Shown here: positions 22,405-33,920 of the stretch, in pieces | Layout of the letters: every line of letters begins with the position of its first letter | Numbering within the stretch: the first letter of the stretch is position 1 | Source of the DNA: Labia minor | Taxonomy: Eukaryota > Arthropoda > Insecta > Dermaptera > Spongiphoridae | Assembly: GCA_963082975.1 (NCBI GenBank) | Contig: OY720344.1 | Span: 89,652,107-89,716,106, forward strand | Length of the DNA: 64,000 nt | Direction of reading: 5' to 3' | Made by a program: the position numbers and the translations under genes | The notes under the pieces: model-generated | What the model was told of the DNA's origin: nothing | The model's input: the letters and a program-made list of their open reading frames with translations, nothing else | The model's database searches: none

Positions 22405-23487
22405 ATGAACCTGTTAGTGAAAATGAAAGAAAGCATTGTTGAATTTTCATTTTATGTTTTTGTTTTTTAGTCATTATATTAATTATTTAATTGATAGTAT
22501 ATCAAAAGAGATTTCTATAATTAAAAATCTATTATACTACTTATTTGGTGACAATATATGGTTTCTTTATATAATAATTTTGTCAAATCATTGGTTTTTT
22601 AACCTTTAAATAATTTGTTTAATATTAATAAATTTGCTAAAAGGGCAGATTGACCAAATCAATCTATTGACTATTTTAATATGTTAACAGAAGATTTTTA
22701 TTCATAAAAAAATGTATTATTTGTTTATTTTTAAATTTTAAATTTGATGAAATCTGTAAAATTTATTAGGCTTTTAAAATGATTTAATATCATAATATTT
22801 TACTTTTGTTTTTTATTTAATTTTGTTATATTTATTTGTGCAAAAATTTTATTGTCGATTTTTTCAAATTGATAATTCTTACCACCAAATAATGTCAAAA
22901 AAGACAAAAAGATAGCAATCATAATGATCATTTTGAGAATAAAGAAAGATGAAATATATTTTTGAGAAAGGAAAATTATATTATACTTTTTTATCAGATT
23001 AAAATTAAAATAAAAAAATCTGGAGTGTATCCATTCGACTATCTCGCAAATTTGAATTGGATTAAATAACATAATATATTATATTTAAATTAAATTTAAT
23101 TAAAATTATAAATTAAAATTAATAAATAATATTTATTAAACCAGCGCATGTTTGGCTCTTTGTTGATCACGTGTTTGCGCGTGAGATTTGCATTTGAATT
23201 AATTCTAGTACTTTCAGCGATTTAATCAAGCTTAAATTCAATTTATACTAGTTTTATACAATTTTTAATCATGTGAAAAACTATCAAACATATATCTTTA
23301 TTTTTACGGTCAGTTTAGAAGAAAAATAATGAAAGCGGGGTAGGTAATGGTCCTCTTCCGAATTAGCTATATTTCTCAAAAGTTGATAGAAAACTACGAA
23401 TTTTGAATAATGCTCGTGTACCAAATTTCATGATTCTAGCTCAAACCATTTTTGCGTAATCTTCTCTATATACTCTGGCCAGATAGT
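22405..23487 (-). mobile_element. Family C element, long copy C3
   Basis: Reading minus, 23487-23038 is the C core: ACTATCTGGCCAGAG, the GAAATTTGGTA box, GACCGTAAAAATAAAGATAT, the terminal GCGAGATAGT. From 23037 to 22405 there is a further ~630 bp found in one other place only, the copy at 47133-48208, where it is colinear and similar along its whole length. The pair therefore defines a ~1.08-kb element or duplicated segment. The minus 90-codon frame at 22800-23072 lies in this extension. Confidence 0.85.
22883..22931 (-). CDS. Possible signal-peptide micro-exon in family C extension
   Basis: On the minus strand an ATG at 22931 opens MIIMIAIFLSFLTLFG, a strongly hydrophobic signal-peptide-like run, ending at a GGTG|GTAAGAAT splice-donor match (22883/22882). 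Without splicing the frame continues to KLNKKQK and stops at about 22800. The second copy (about 47655-47700) keeps the ATG and the GTAAG, but shows three replacement substitutions (two Leu to Phe, one Gly to Cys), and the unspliced frame is broken by an indel. That pattern suggests no selection on the protein. No downstream exon was found. Confidence 0.15.
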
Positions 23488-26319
23488 AAAAAGTTAGGTA
23501 TCATATATGAAAGTATAAATAAATACAAAATAAATTAAGATTAAATGAATAGTATTTTTTTTATTATTATTATAAGATTATAATAAATTAGAATCGAAAG
23601 TGTTTTTAAAGAATATGAATTTTGTATATATTTTTGATTTTTATTTATTCATTTTTCTTAATTATAGGGTTAACAAATCCAAATATTTCACCTTGAAAAA
23701 AGGCGTTATTATATATTTTATATAAATTCTATATATACTCAATAGAATTTGTGTAAATCACTTCCCGTTAAGTTCAATTGAATTGTATCTAATTGTTTTT
23801 TTTAATTAAATCACTCGATACATTACGACGGAAAAGGTCACATTCAATTGACAGGTAACATTGACCTTAACTGAAATGATTGAGTTGTGAAACAGGTAGA
23901 TGGAGAGAGAGAGAGAGAGAAGTGCTGTTCCATAAGATCTTGATTTTTAACAATGTCAGGAAATCTCCAGATTAAATAAGGATCATATTGAAATTTTTTG
24001 ACAGATGATTATCAGTCGATTATATAAAACGATTTCACGCTTCAGGTGAACTTCTCTTGTCACAATAAAGATTTTCTCCAAAAACCAGAGCCGTTTGTTT
24101 AGGGAATTAAAGAAAAAAATCATTTGAATAAAATTCCAGGTCCAATTTTTATTAAATAGAAAAAAATTCACCTTGAAGGATTATTAAAAAAAAAACAAAA
24201 CATTTTTTGGATATCAAAATGTCTAACAAGGAAAAAATATCTCTCCTAAATATATTTTTTTAAAATAAATAATTTCTTCTTGACTTATTTGTAGAATGAG
24301 ACAATTTAATATTTATCAGTTATAAATTTTTTCTTTATTTGTATTCCTATTAAAATTGGACAATTTTAAAAATTATATTAAAGAATTCTTAGAATTTTTA
24401 TTTTAAATCTTTTTTTTTTATTTATTTTTATGATAATATGAAATAAATTTATTTAAAAAAATCAGTTAGTAAAATAAATAAAATCAAGGTTTGATAAGAA
24501 TATCAAACACATTTAAGTATTAATAATAAATAAATAATATAAACTCATTCATAAAAATAATTAAATAATTCATTTTAATTAAAAATTATATGAAAATAAA
24601 TCTAGATAAAATAATACCTCTTATTATTTCAACGGTTTTGTTTTATTATTGATTTATATAATCGACTATTTCTTCGTGGATATTTGAAAACAATAAAAAT
24701 GTCGATAAATATAATAAAAGTATTAACTTTCGTTCATTATTAGATTTTTAACAATCAATTTTTAAAAATTTAAAAATTCTAAATATTAAAACTATAAATA
24801 TAAGAATTATTAATATCTTTTTATAATCATTGATTTTTTTTAATAATTCTAATAAATACTTTACAATTTTGAAAATCAGAATATAAATTTTTTGATCAAT
24901 AGATAATTTAATTATATTATTAGAACTTCATATAAAGATATCTTCATTTCTCATATTATAAGAGTAATAATAAAAATAGATTCAAAATTAAGAATTTTTC
25001 TTTTTAAATAATTATGATTGTTTATCTGTCTGAACTAATAATTTGAAGTAAGTCTATAATTAATTATATAATATTTCTAATACATATTGATTACTTATAT
25101 AATTTTTTAAAAAAATAATTTAATTACTAGGAAATGATACTTGATGATAATTTTAATCAACTAATAAGAATAATTAATAAAACATATTCATAAATCAACA
25201 GCCTCCAATTAAATAGAATGATCTTGATATTTTTTTAAATACTTTTTTACTAACTAAGTATTTTTGAGACAAAAGAAATACGGAATATAGAAAGGCATCA
25301 AAAGACAAATAACCAAATTAATAATAATAAAAACATTATCTCTTCTTTTTAATTTACATCTTTTAATGAACCAATTCATGTTAACTTACTACAAATTTCT
25401 GTTATATTTTTCCTAGTTCAAGGTAGGAATTTTAAGGATGAATTCTTTCTTAAGTGACAAACTAAACAGCAATTTATTTCTTTTCTGAGATGAGTGAGGT
25501 GCACTCAAACACTCCGGAACTCTTGAAATATCTTTTTATTTTTATGATGATATCATTCAGTGATATTAAACTTTTAGTATAATTGATTTGTAACTAGTAA
25601 TGTAGTGTCACAAGGTCTTCCAGTGAGCCCGTGTTTGAGGAAATAAAAGAACAATCCGATTCACTCGAGATCAACTATTAAATATTGTATAAATATAATA
25701 AAATGACTCATCTGATAAACTAAGCGTAGGCTGATGTCTAAGTAGATGGAACAATCGCCTTGACAAGGACACGCTTTGTGAAAGAGTTCATCATCCGGTG
25801 TGGACCAGGATCTCCTGATTCCATTTCTAAGAATAATATAATTAATGTAAATCGGAGAAACAGAACAGTATAATTATAAAAAAATCAACACTATTATCAT
25901 TAATAAATTATATATATATATGAAAAACATTACTATTCCATACTTATAAATTAAACTTCCTTTTCCTTAAAAAATTAATAAAATATTTAATAATAATAAT
26001 AATAATAATATGATAGGATAATATCAATAATAATCCGCAAGTTCCCTGGGGAAATGTTAATTCAAAGCTACATCAATCCGAGCCTAATCCCAAAATTAGA
26101 GCTGATCGACGATTTTAAATAAATTAATTATACACATTATTAATTATATATATATATTAATTAAATATACATTATATATATATAAAGTATCAAAAAAAAA
26201 AAATTAAAACTCGAATTAAAATCATTCTTGGTTTTTATTTTTAATTTAATTACTCAATTATTAATATATTTTAAGTGAAATATTTTCCGACAATAAATTT
26301 AAAATTAATACTTTGTTAA
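23488..26319. other. AT-rich stretch, no gene seen
   Basis: It contains a (GA)n run at 23903-23921 and a (TAA/AAT)n run at about 25988-26010. Patches at 25590-25830 and 26035-26110 are GC-richer but have no coherent frame or recognisable RNA. The 62-codon reverse frame at 23983-24171 is chance. Confidence 0.55.
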
Positions 26320-26482
26320 CTGCCACTTCCGGTTTCCGGATATACGCTAAAAGTTGATGAATTCATGCTACTGATGGATTAAGTAAATATATCAAATCTT
26401 ATCAAAAAATCCGTTGAGCCGTTACGTCTATACGTACATAAAACGGACGGACGGACAGACAGACATAATGCTAAAAATACAT
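26320..26482 (-). mobile_element. Diverged family A fragment
   Basis: Reading minus: ATGCTAAAAATA, a GTCTGTCCGTCCG array, CGGCTCAACGGATTTT, CATCAG-like sequence and CCGGAAACCGGAAGTGG. This is the internal unit of the family A elements at 7679 and 10843 in reverse orientation, with clear divergence and no element ends. Confidence 0.8.
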
Positions 26483-27033
26483 TGCATTTCATTTTTAATT
26501 TTGTCACCATTTTTAAATTAAATGCAAGCGTTTTATTTGAGAGATCCCTAGAAAATTAATTACCTAATTCGTTTTAATTAGGCTCTTTATTCAAAGTATC
26601 TAGTCCATTGTTGTTGAAGTGCTAAGTAGGTGGACCATTGTACAACCCCATCATGAAGAAGAATATACTTATTGAGGCTAAGAGAAAAATTATTTTCTAG
26701 TTTTTAGTTTTTATAAATAAAACACTGTAACTCTTAATTTTATTTTAATTAATTATTTTATTTTTAATTTTTTATTAAATAAATTTTAATGGTTTTAAGT
26801 TTTATTTGAATATACTTTGAGATTATAAATTATATTTAATGATGGGTTAAAATTTATTTATTTGATACAACTACAAAATTCTTAAAAAAATTTTTTCAAA
26901 TACCGAGTCGCAGTTTGGTAAATCATTTACTTTGTTTGTGTGATAAATAACCAGAGTCCACAAAGGGTGTTTAATAAAGATACTAGTTATGGAAATTTTT
27001 TCCATAATAATCTGGACTGAAATTTAATAATTA
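26483..27033. other. AT-rich stretch, no gene seen
   Basis: Low-complexity sequence. The 64-codon reverse frame at 26987-27181 runs across the Helitron-like end and is a shadow. Confidence 0.6.
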
Positions 27034-27265
27034 CTAGCTGCTCAGAGCTCCTTCGTCGCTCTTCACATCTAGACGGGGGCTCCGCCCCCTGTACCCCCGA
27101 GTGGTACATAGTATTTGGTTGAAAGTAGTAAGAGGTTTTCATCCATTTTGTTTCAAACAATGTATAACATAAAACATTCATTTCTTATTGTGTGATTATT
27201 TAAAATATATTTTAATTTATTTAGTAAATTAATTATATATATTATTATTGAATATGTTATATCTA
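27034..27265 (-). mobile_element. Helitron-like 3' end joined to a LINE tail (copy 1)
   Basis: Reading minus, the segment finishes with GGGGGCGGAGCCCCCG, an imperfect hairpin AGAGCGACGAAGGAGCTCT, a short spacer and CTAG (27037-27034) before T, the Helitron end pattern. The same ~230 bp occurs at 31442-31679, including TTTTCATCCATTTTGTTTC and the TTTAAAATATATTTTAATT stretch. In both places the other side continues directly into a LINE 3' end. It may therefore be the LINE's own 3'UTR or a Helitron that captured it. Confidence 0.6.
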
Positions 27266-27269
27266 TCTA

Positions 27270-27985
27270 CTCGAAAGTTCTTGGCAGTTACAACCACATT
27301 TCTCCAAGTGTCCCAGGTGACCTCATCTTTCTTTGGCCAATAAATGCTGGAAAGAATAATCTGAATCTACTCTCATCTCCCAGGGTCATAGACCATGCGT
27401 GGCTCAACGGTACTCGAAAGTTCTTGGCAGCTACAACCACATTTCTCCTATGGTCCTTATCCTGAGCCTCTGTTCCATCTCTCGTACGTCATTCCCTGAT
27501 GTACTCATCTTTCTGTGGCCCATAAATGCTGGGGAGAATCCTATTCTCAAATACTCTGAATCCACTCTCATCTCCTAAGATCATAGACCATGTCTCACAC
27601 TCATATAATACAACAGACAAAATAATTGTTTTATATATTTTAATTTTCATTCCCTTTTATAATAATTTTGATGAGATAAGCCTCTTTACTGCATGATAAC
27701 ACGCGTTTCCCGATTGCAACTTCGATTTAAATTCTTCTCAAATATTATTATCCTTCGTGATTACATTCAATTTTTCTACATATTCAAATTCTACATTTTG
27801 TATGTTAATACTGCTCCTGTTTGTTTCTAAATATATTTATTTATCATTATTAATTTCAAACCTCATCTCTTTTCCTACCTCGATTAATTTTTCCTCGCTA
27901 TCTGTAATTACAATTGCCGAATCTCCTATTATATTTAAGTCGTCTGGGTCACCTAATATTTTACAATTGATTTTTATTGATTATT
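27270..27985 (-). pseudogene. Non-LTR retrotransposon reverse transcriptase fossil
   Basis: On minus, the fragment begins near the catalytic box of the reverse transcriptase: DPDDLNIIGDS, where the family has (Y/F)ADD. It continues EEKLIEVGKEMRFEI, INIQNVEFEYVEKLN, LQSGNACYHAVKRL, KIKIYKTIILSVVLYECE, TWSMILGDES and FRVFENRIL, ending VVAAKNFRV. Stops interrupt it (after FEINNDK, after NNI and after SSKLL), and the Ala of the ADD box is Pro, so it is dead. The block 27411-27447 (VVAAKNFRV) is followed by a second, shorter copy (27409-27270) that restarts at HAWSMTLGDES and again ends VVVTAKNFRV, a tandem duplication with an internal deletion. The plus frame 27757-27990 is antisense to it. Confidence 0.85.
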
Positions 27986-28433
27986 TTTAATTATAATAAA
28001 ATTTGAGAAAATGCAAAGTTAGAGACTTGAGACAATTTATAAAAATTAACGGTATAAAAATATTGATTAAAACTAAAGATAAATTAATAATATATACATT
28101 CATTAATAGTATTAATTTAAATTAATGGATTTATTTGATTTTTTATTATTAAGTTCATTTATTACAGAGGTATATAAGAATATTGTGATGTAATTTCATA
28201 GAAATCGTTTCTTATTTTTTGATGTTTATAATTCAAAATTACCGGTAAAGTGTCGGTTAAGTAGGAAATTTCTTTTTTGTTTGTTTCTATGACAGCAAAA
28301 AAGTAAACAAATTACATACATACATACATACATACATACAAACACTCTCCTTTATATATATAGATTATATATTTTTGACTAGATATACTCTATTATTTAC
28401 ACCTTTCTTTATTTCGATTATAATATATGTTTA
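27986..28433. other. AT-rich stretch with (TACA)7
   Basis: Seven TACA units at 28313-28340, followed by AACACTCTCCTTTATATATATAG, an arrangement often seen at the ends of old repeats. No gene seen. The 66-codon frame at 28375-28575 overlaps family B and is not a gene. Confidence 0.5.
28313..28340. repeat. (TACA)7 microsatellite
   Basis: Seven uninterrupted 4-bp units. Confidence 0.95.
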
Positions 28434-29090
28434 TTATATGGTTCACCGAGCCGCCGCACGGCCATTAAATAAAATTATTTCTCATTATCAGATTTGGCTG
28501 GTAATACCGAGCTGCCGTTCAAATAATTTAAAAGAACAAATTAAAAAAAAATATCATAAAACATACACCCCTTAAACGTACGTATTAATGCACTGAAAGA
28601 CAGAAAAGTTCTGTGGACTGTGGATATAACATAATATATATTTCATAATTTTATTTTATTTATATTTATAATATCTTGTATTTAAGGAAGCGCTGCTGTG
28701 ATGTCATTTAAATTTCCTATTTTAAATTAACAAAAATCTAATAAACGTTCTGAAACTATTTCAAATAATTTAAAAGTACGAATTAATGCACTGAAAGACA
28801 GATATGGATATAACATAAATATTTTTAATTTTATTTTATTTATAATATTTTATAATATTTTATAATATTTTGTATTTAAGGAAGCGGTGTCAGATGTAGT
28901 TGCTGACGTATATTTTAAATTAAGAAAAAACTAATAAATATGAAACCAATACAGATCGATTTTTCTTTATAAAAATTATCTATGGTGTGAATTTCAAAAA
29001 AATCCTTCGAGCAGTTTAATATTTCAAAAATACAAATATATATATATATATACAAATATATAATTTTAGCTAGCATAAGAAGATTAGATA
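28434..29090 (-). mobile_element. Family B element, reverse copy
   Basis: Reading minus: the 5' end CTTCTTATGCTAGCTAAAAT (about 29085), an AT array, the box GTGTGAATTTCAAAAAAATC as its complement, CCAATACAGATCGATTTTTC as its complement, and then two tandem versions of a ~170-bp block (28775-28935 and 28567-28740, both with AATGCACTGAAAGACAG on plus). The 3' part has ATTACCAGCCAAATC and GGCTCGGTGAACCATAT, which match 19270-19300 and 8870. It is nearly full length, non-coding, and probably a non-autonomous Helitron. Confidence 0.7.
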
Positions 29091-31440
29091 AAGAGATAAA
29101 TTATAAACTATTCAGAATGATTTTTATCAATCTTAAAATGTTAGAATTGGTATAAAATATTAATTATTTCCTTTACTTTTTATGACATTGAAAAAAAAAC
29201 AATATGTTTTGTTTTCTATCATGTTTTGTCCAGCTGGTTAAGTTTCTTTGATGGTTGTTATTTAGAGCGTGCAGCCGAATTCCTGACAAGGCCGGACTCT
29301 CAAACCAACCGCGCCATCCACATCAAAAATGAAATTCACCTTTTTCCGCCCCGGAGAATTAGTATGTTACCAATTGATGGACAGCTTTTCCCTCTCCCTA
29401 AGAAAAAATAGTAAAATAATAACCTAACAATTGATCCATGAGATCCATTGAATGGAAAGGGCAGAAGCACTCTAAGGTTGCTCATTAAATGACCACAGAA
29501 TTCAATTATGTACGTTCGCCTTTCTATCACCTGTTTTCAAACAATAATTTGAAATAGTGAAATCAATAATAAGTTCACATAGTAACTGGTTCGAAAAAAA
29601 TTAATCATTTTCTTTGAAAATGGATTTAATATATATTATGTATATTAGATATGAAAAAAATCTCTTTTCAATTTTGGATTAATAAATTTCATCACCTACA
29701 TACCTTATTTTAACATAAAGACAATATTAAAAAATTTAATTTAATTTAATAATTTTAGAATTATATTATTATTCTTATTCTTGTTATTATATAAAGATTG
29801 AATAATAAAATATTTTAAAAACAAAACATTTTCAAATTCACATGTAAAGATATTATATTTACTTGTTAGATGAAAATGAATTTTACTAGTACAATTGTAT
29901 AAACTTATTAGTTTATGCAACCAAAGTATATAAAGAATATTGGTTGTTAAATATATAATATAATTCTGCAAAGTTCTTTTTCTTTTTAACCATAATTTTA
30001 TTCCAAATAAGTTTTCTTTCATAAATTATTAACACATATTTCTAAATTTTAAAATCTTTTTCGAATTAGTTTTTTCTTTTAATAAATAAAAATTTGAGGA
30101 ATTTAATTTCTCTTATTATTATATAGAAGAAATTAAGTTTATAATATTTATTAGAAAAAAATAAAATTCCTTGATGGATATGTAACCATATTAATCTATT
30201 AAAATTTATTAAATTTAATTTAATAATCTAATTCAACCAAGGTCGACATTTCGGTCCTGTATCTGGACTATCTTCAGGGTTTTAGTATTGTTGTTTTTCA
30301 CATATCGAAACCGGCAATAAACAATATATTGTACATTATTGGTATATGCAGATGATCCAAAAATCAAATACTTCAATTTTGAGTTACCCTATATCTATAT
30401 TCAACATAAATGACTTAAATCTTCGATCTTTCGCATTCAAGAGGCACATACAATCATTTTCTAATCAGTTAATTTTATAAAATATTTATTTATATTTATT
30501 AATATTTATGTTTTCTTAGTCTACTTGTCCGCTGCTTTAGGTTTAAGTATATAATTTATATGGTTGAAGGTTATCTTGAAAATGAAAATTAAACACTCAA
30601 ACAAATTAATAGTATTTAATGTTTTTTTTTTATTTTATTTATTTGAAAATTCATTAAAAAAATATCTCATTAAGTATCGTATTCTTCATAAATTTAACTT
30701 TGAATATTATAGAAATATGGCATAGTTAATATAATTTAGGAGTAAATTTAATAAATATTTATTTAAATTCCATTTAAATATTTATATCGAGAAACCTTTA
30801 AAATGTCTCTTTTCAAATTAACTATATATTATATCTGATAATACTAACATTATATTTATCAATAAATATTAACAAAAAAAAAATTATTATGGTCGAGTAT
30901 GGCATTTTCCAAGATATATATATTTTTTTTTAATTTTAATAAATATTACCTGAAAAAATTTAAATTTAAATAATTTTTAGGTTAATCTTCTATTGTAATT
31001 TTATTTAAGAAAATGTGAACATCAAACGATTGCCGATCCATTTTGTTAAAAAATTTTAATTAATTTTCATATCCTGACTCATGAATGAAATAAGGGCCAC
31101 GCTCCTTTAATATTTAAATTTAATTGTCTTCCACGTATTAAATTCTTAATATATTTATTTAACTATAGCCTTTCCATCACCTTTTAATATTTCTAAAATG
31201 CTTGCTAAAATTGACCCTGACAGTGGAATTTGAATCAATTTGAATAAAATATGGAATGCCCTTGACTTTTTCAGAAATGGGAATATTCTTCACCTTCAGG
31301 GCAGAATACAAAATAGAAAAAACATACGCTACAGTTTATATAAAATAGTTTATGTATTACTTATATTTGATTTATGATTGCCTTTAATACAAAACAAGTA
31401 TATTAAAGTTTATCTTTCTTTAAATAAATAATAAAATAAA
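29091..31440. other. AT-rich stretch with small relics
   Basis: A GC-richer patch at 29262-29330 reads on minus as TGGCGCGGTTGG (A-box-like) followed by GAGAGTCCGGCCTTGTC, resembling a tRNA-derived head, but its B box is poor. At 30241-30279 the minus strand has the CCTGAAGATAG...CGAAATGTCGACC module. The rest is low-complexity. The frames at 29226-29411, 29336-29530 and 29741-30022 are not convincing. Confidence 0.45.
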
Positions 31441-31441
31441 A

Positions 31442-31679
31442 CTAGCTGATCAGAGCGCCTTCGGCGCTCTTCTCACCTAGACGGTGGCTCCGCCCCCTGT
31501 ACTCGCGAAGTAATACATAGTATTTGTTGGAAGTCTGTATGTAAAAGGTTTTCATCCATTTTGTTTCAATCAGTATATTACATTATATTATCATTTCTGT
31601 TTGTGTTCTTATTTAAAATATATTTTAATTTAATCAGTAAATTAATTATATATTACTATTGTATTTTTATATCTATCTA
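31442..31679 (-). mobile_element. Helitron-like 3' end joined to a LINE tail (copy 2)
   Basis: The minus strand ends with an 8-bp stem AGAGCGCC-GAA-GGCGCTCT (31470-31452), six bases and CTAG (31445-31442), then T: a clean Helitron 3' end. GGGGCGGAGCCACCG lies just before the hairpin. It is homologous along its length to 27034-27265, and here too the LINE 3' end follows on the right. Confidence 0.7.
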
Positions 31680-31745
31680 TCTCTGTGACTCTACGGATCT
31701 CGAAAGCAACCCCATTTTTCCAAGTATCCCAAAATCCTGAGCTAT
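31680..31745 (-). pseudogene. LINE 3'-end scrap
   Basis: The minus strand reads GATTTTGGGATACTTGGAAA, then AATGGGGTTGCTTTCGAGAT, then CGTAGAGTCACAGAGATAGA. This aligns with the last coding segment and the start of the 3'UTR of the LINE at 61536-61605, including the GATA-rich tail. Confidence 0.65.
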
Positions 31746-33600
31746 AACCATCTAACTCCTACCCTGGAACACCCACAGCTCAGCTCAGAAGTTACCTAAG
31801 ATTCAAATTTCTTTTTTATTTTTCATCATTTGAGGTACCCTTCACCTTCAAGACTCAGTCCGCTTGAATCGGAGCAAGCGTACGGTTACTTGAAAACAAC
31901 TGCAGAATAAGCAGTTGAAACGTTGTACAATTATTTTAATTTAATAAATAATTTTATACAAATAATGTGGTCTTTTAATAAAAATTCTCTTAATAAATAT
32001 GTATTTATTTATTATATTCATAAGGCTTTCATAAATACATTTTTCTCTAAAGATTGCAAATAAAATAATTTAATTATACAGTGTCCGGGGTTATTTAGAT
32101 AAGAAAGGATTGACATCAAAACAGAAAAATTCAATTAAATCAGTTGTCGATGTTAGTAAACTAATAAATAAATCCATTTAAATACCTAAACATTTAATTC
32201 TTAGAATATTTAATTAATGAATATTTAAATCAACAAAAATAACCTTCATGTTTTTTCGTTTAAAATTGTATATAAGTGTGTATGTATGTGTATATGTGTC
32301 TATATTAAATGAAGAATCAGTGAAGAAACCGTGTCTCGAATGAATCCGTTGCATCACCGGTCCATTGCCTTAACGGCGCCAATCCGCCCACCCCCAAACT
32401 TATTTGATGATTGCTTAATTATATCATACGATTATTACCAGTGAACATTCTTCCTCAAAAGATAGCTTATTGATGTCTAAATGGAAATCGTTTAGATAAC
32501 TGAATGAAAAAGGGGCATTAGCAAACTGAAGAACCAATCAACATCAGATTATAAATTATTGTTATTGAAAATAAAAAATAATAATAAAAGAAGATAAATA
32601 AAATCTATTTAGCTAGAAAATGATTCTTCTTAGGGATATATTTATCTATTCAATATTTATGGATCGTTTTAGTGTCGATTGATTTTTTTTTTTTATTTTA
32701 TTAAGATCAAAAGTGGGAAGAATGTATTTACAAGTCACTCACCTTTCATTCCAAACATTCCAATTAGTTAATAAAATATAATAAATACATTGATTGATTT
32801 TTAATCTTTTCCTAGGATAATAGAATATTTATTTTAAAAACGTTTTATAATCTTAGATAAATTCAGAAATTTTGATTGCTAAAATTTTTTGCTTATCGAT
32901 CATTGAAAATTATAATAATTTTAATTAAAAGAAATACAATTTAACAAATGATATACCATATTGGTATAAATTAATATCTACAATTAATTTGGAAGCTACC
33001 TAGAAAGTAACTTTTTAAAATAAAAAATAAACGAGTTTGAATATAATAATTTTATTATATATTTTCATCTTAAAACAATTTTTATCTACTTTTCTACATT
33101 TTTTCAGGATAAATTAAGGTAAAATTAGCTAATTTCCATGACAATACGCTTAGATACGAACCAATTTTTCATATACCGGAATAGATGAAAATCACTAGAA
33201 ACTATGACTGGACTGTATGGAGGATGATCAAAAACACACAACTTCAAATATAATTCAACTTTTGACTAAATTCCAGTTATACATTTTTAATCATTATACA
33301 TTACGGACGAATGATTAGATTTATTAATGAATTTCAGTCATAATAGATCATTTCTTTTTTAATAACTAGTGATTCTTAATAATTACATATTATTATTAAT
33401 TACATATTATTTATATAATCAAGAATTAAGCAAATAAAATAATTGAATGAATTGTATTCATCTTTTCTTATACCAAATTTCTTAAAAAAAAATTATCTAA
33501 AAAATATTTTCAAAATTTGTACTTAATTTTTAAAAAAATAGATAATTTGTTTAATGATAGATAAATACTTGATTAGATCATAAGTCATTATGAACGAAGT
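31746..33600. other. AT-rich stretch with one conserved module
   Basis: 31889-31926 (+) carries CTTGAAAACAACTGC...GCAGTTGAAACGTTG, a palindromic stem between TTGAAAA and GAAACGTTG, the same module as in the foldback element at 357-761. Sequence at 32330-32400 is GC-richer (CACCGGTCCATTGCC, GGCGCCAATCCGCCC) without a usable frame. 33145-33270 has a patch that might be an old mariner-like relic, which I could not confirm. Confidence 0.45.
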
Positions 33601-33920
33601 ATCAGGTTGATTGGCACATGAAGGATTCACCGGAAGCAGCCTCAACCTCGAGACGTACCGGTTCGCACCCACTTCCCACGCCCAAACATTCACGCAACGC
33701 ACCCGAAAATACGTTTCCCGATTCTTGTTATTTGATTCGGTAGGGGAAATTAAAATATTTCTGAACTTTGTTTATTATTATTTTGCTTTTTTCTTCTTTT
33801 TCCTATCCATTTGCCAAATAAAGGAGACCCGTCGACCTCGGCCGCGACCCGAGAATAACCAAAGATGGACAATTGGAGGAATTACACAAGCCCTACCCGT
33901 TTCAACATTCTTTAATTAAG
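33601..33920 (+). other. GC-richer island with a 102-codon frame
   Basis: The frame 33611-33919 opens MAHEGFTGSSLNLETYRF and includes a phenylalanine/tyrosine-rich stretch (FVYYYFAFFFFFLSI) that looks like a translated polypyrimidine tract. It ends in a basic and polar part (ETRRPRPRPENNQRW). One reading is two exon-like GC-rich blocks (33611-33745 and 33825-33915) either side of a short AT-rich intron. I recognise no family, and a chance frame is as likely. Confidence 0.25.

Noticed and set aside
28313-28340. Regular short repeats as a possible CRISPR-like or satellite array
   Set aside because: It is a plain 4-bp microsatellite in a eukaryotic context.
29262-29330. Reverse-strand tRNA-like sequence (TGGCGCGGTTGG)
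   Set aside because: The B box is too poor and the arms do not pair well enough to call it.
33145-33270. Patch resembling a mariner-like element (GACTGGACTGTATGGAGG)
   Set aside because: I could not find terminal inverted repeats, TA duplications or transposase motifs.
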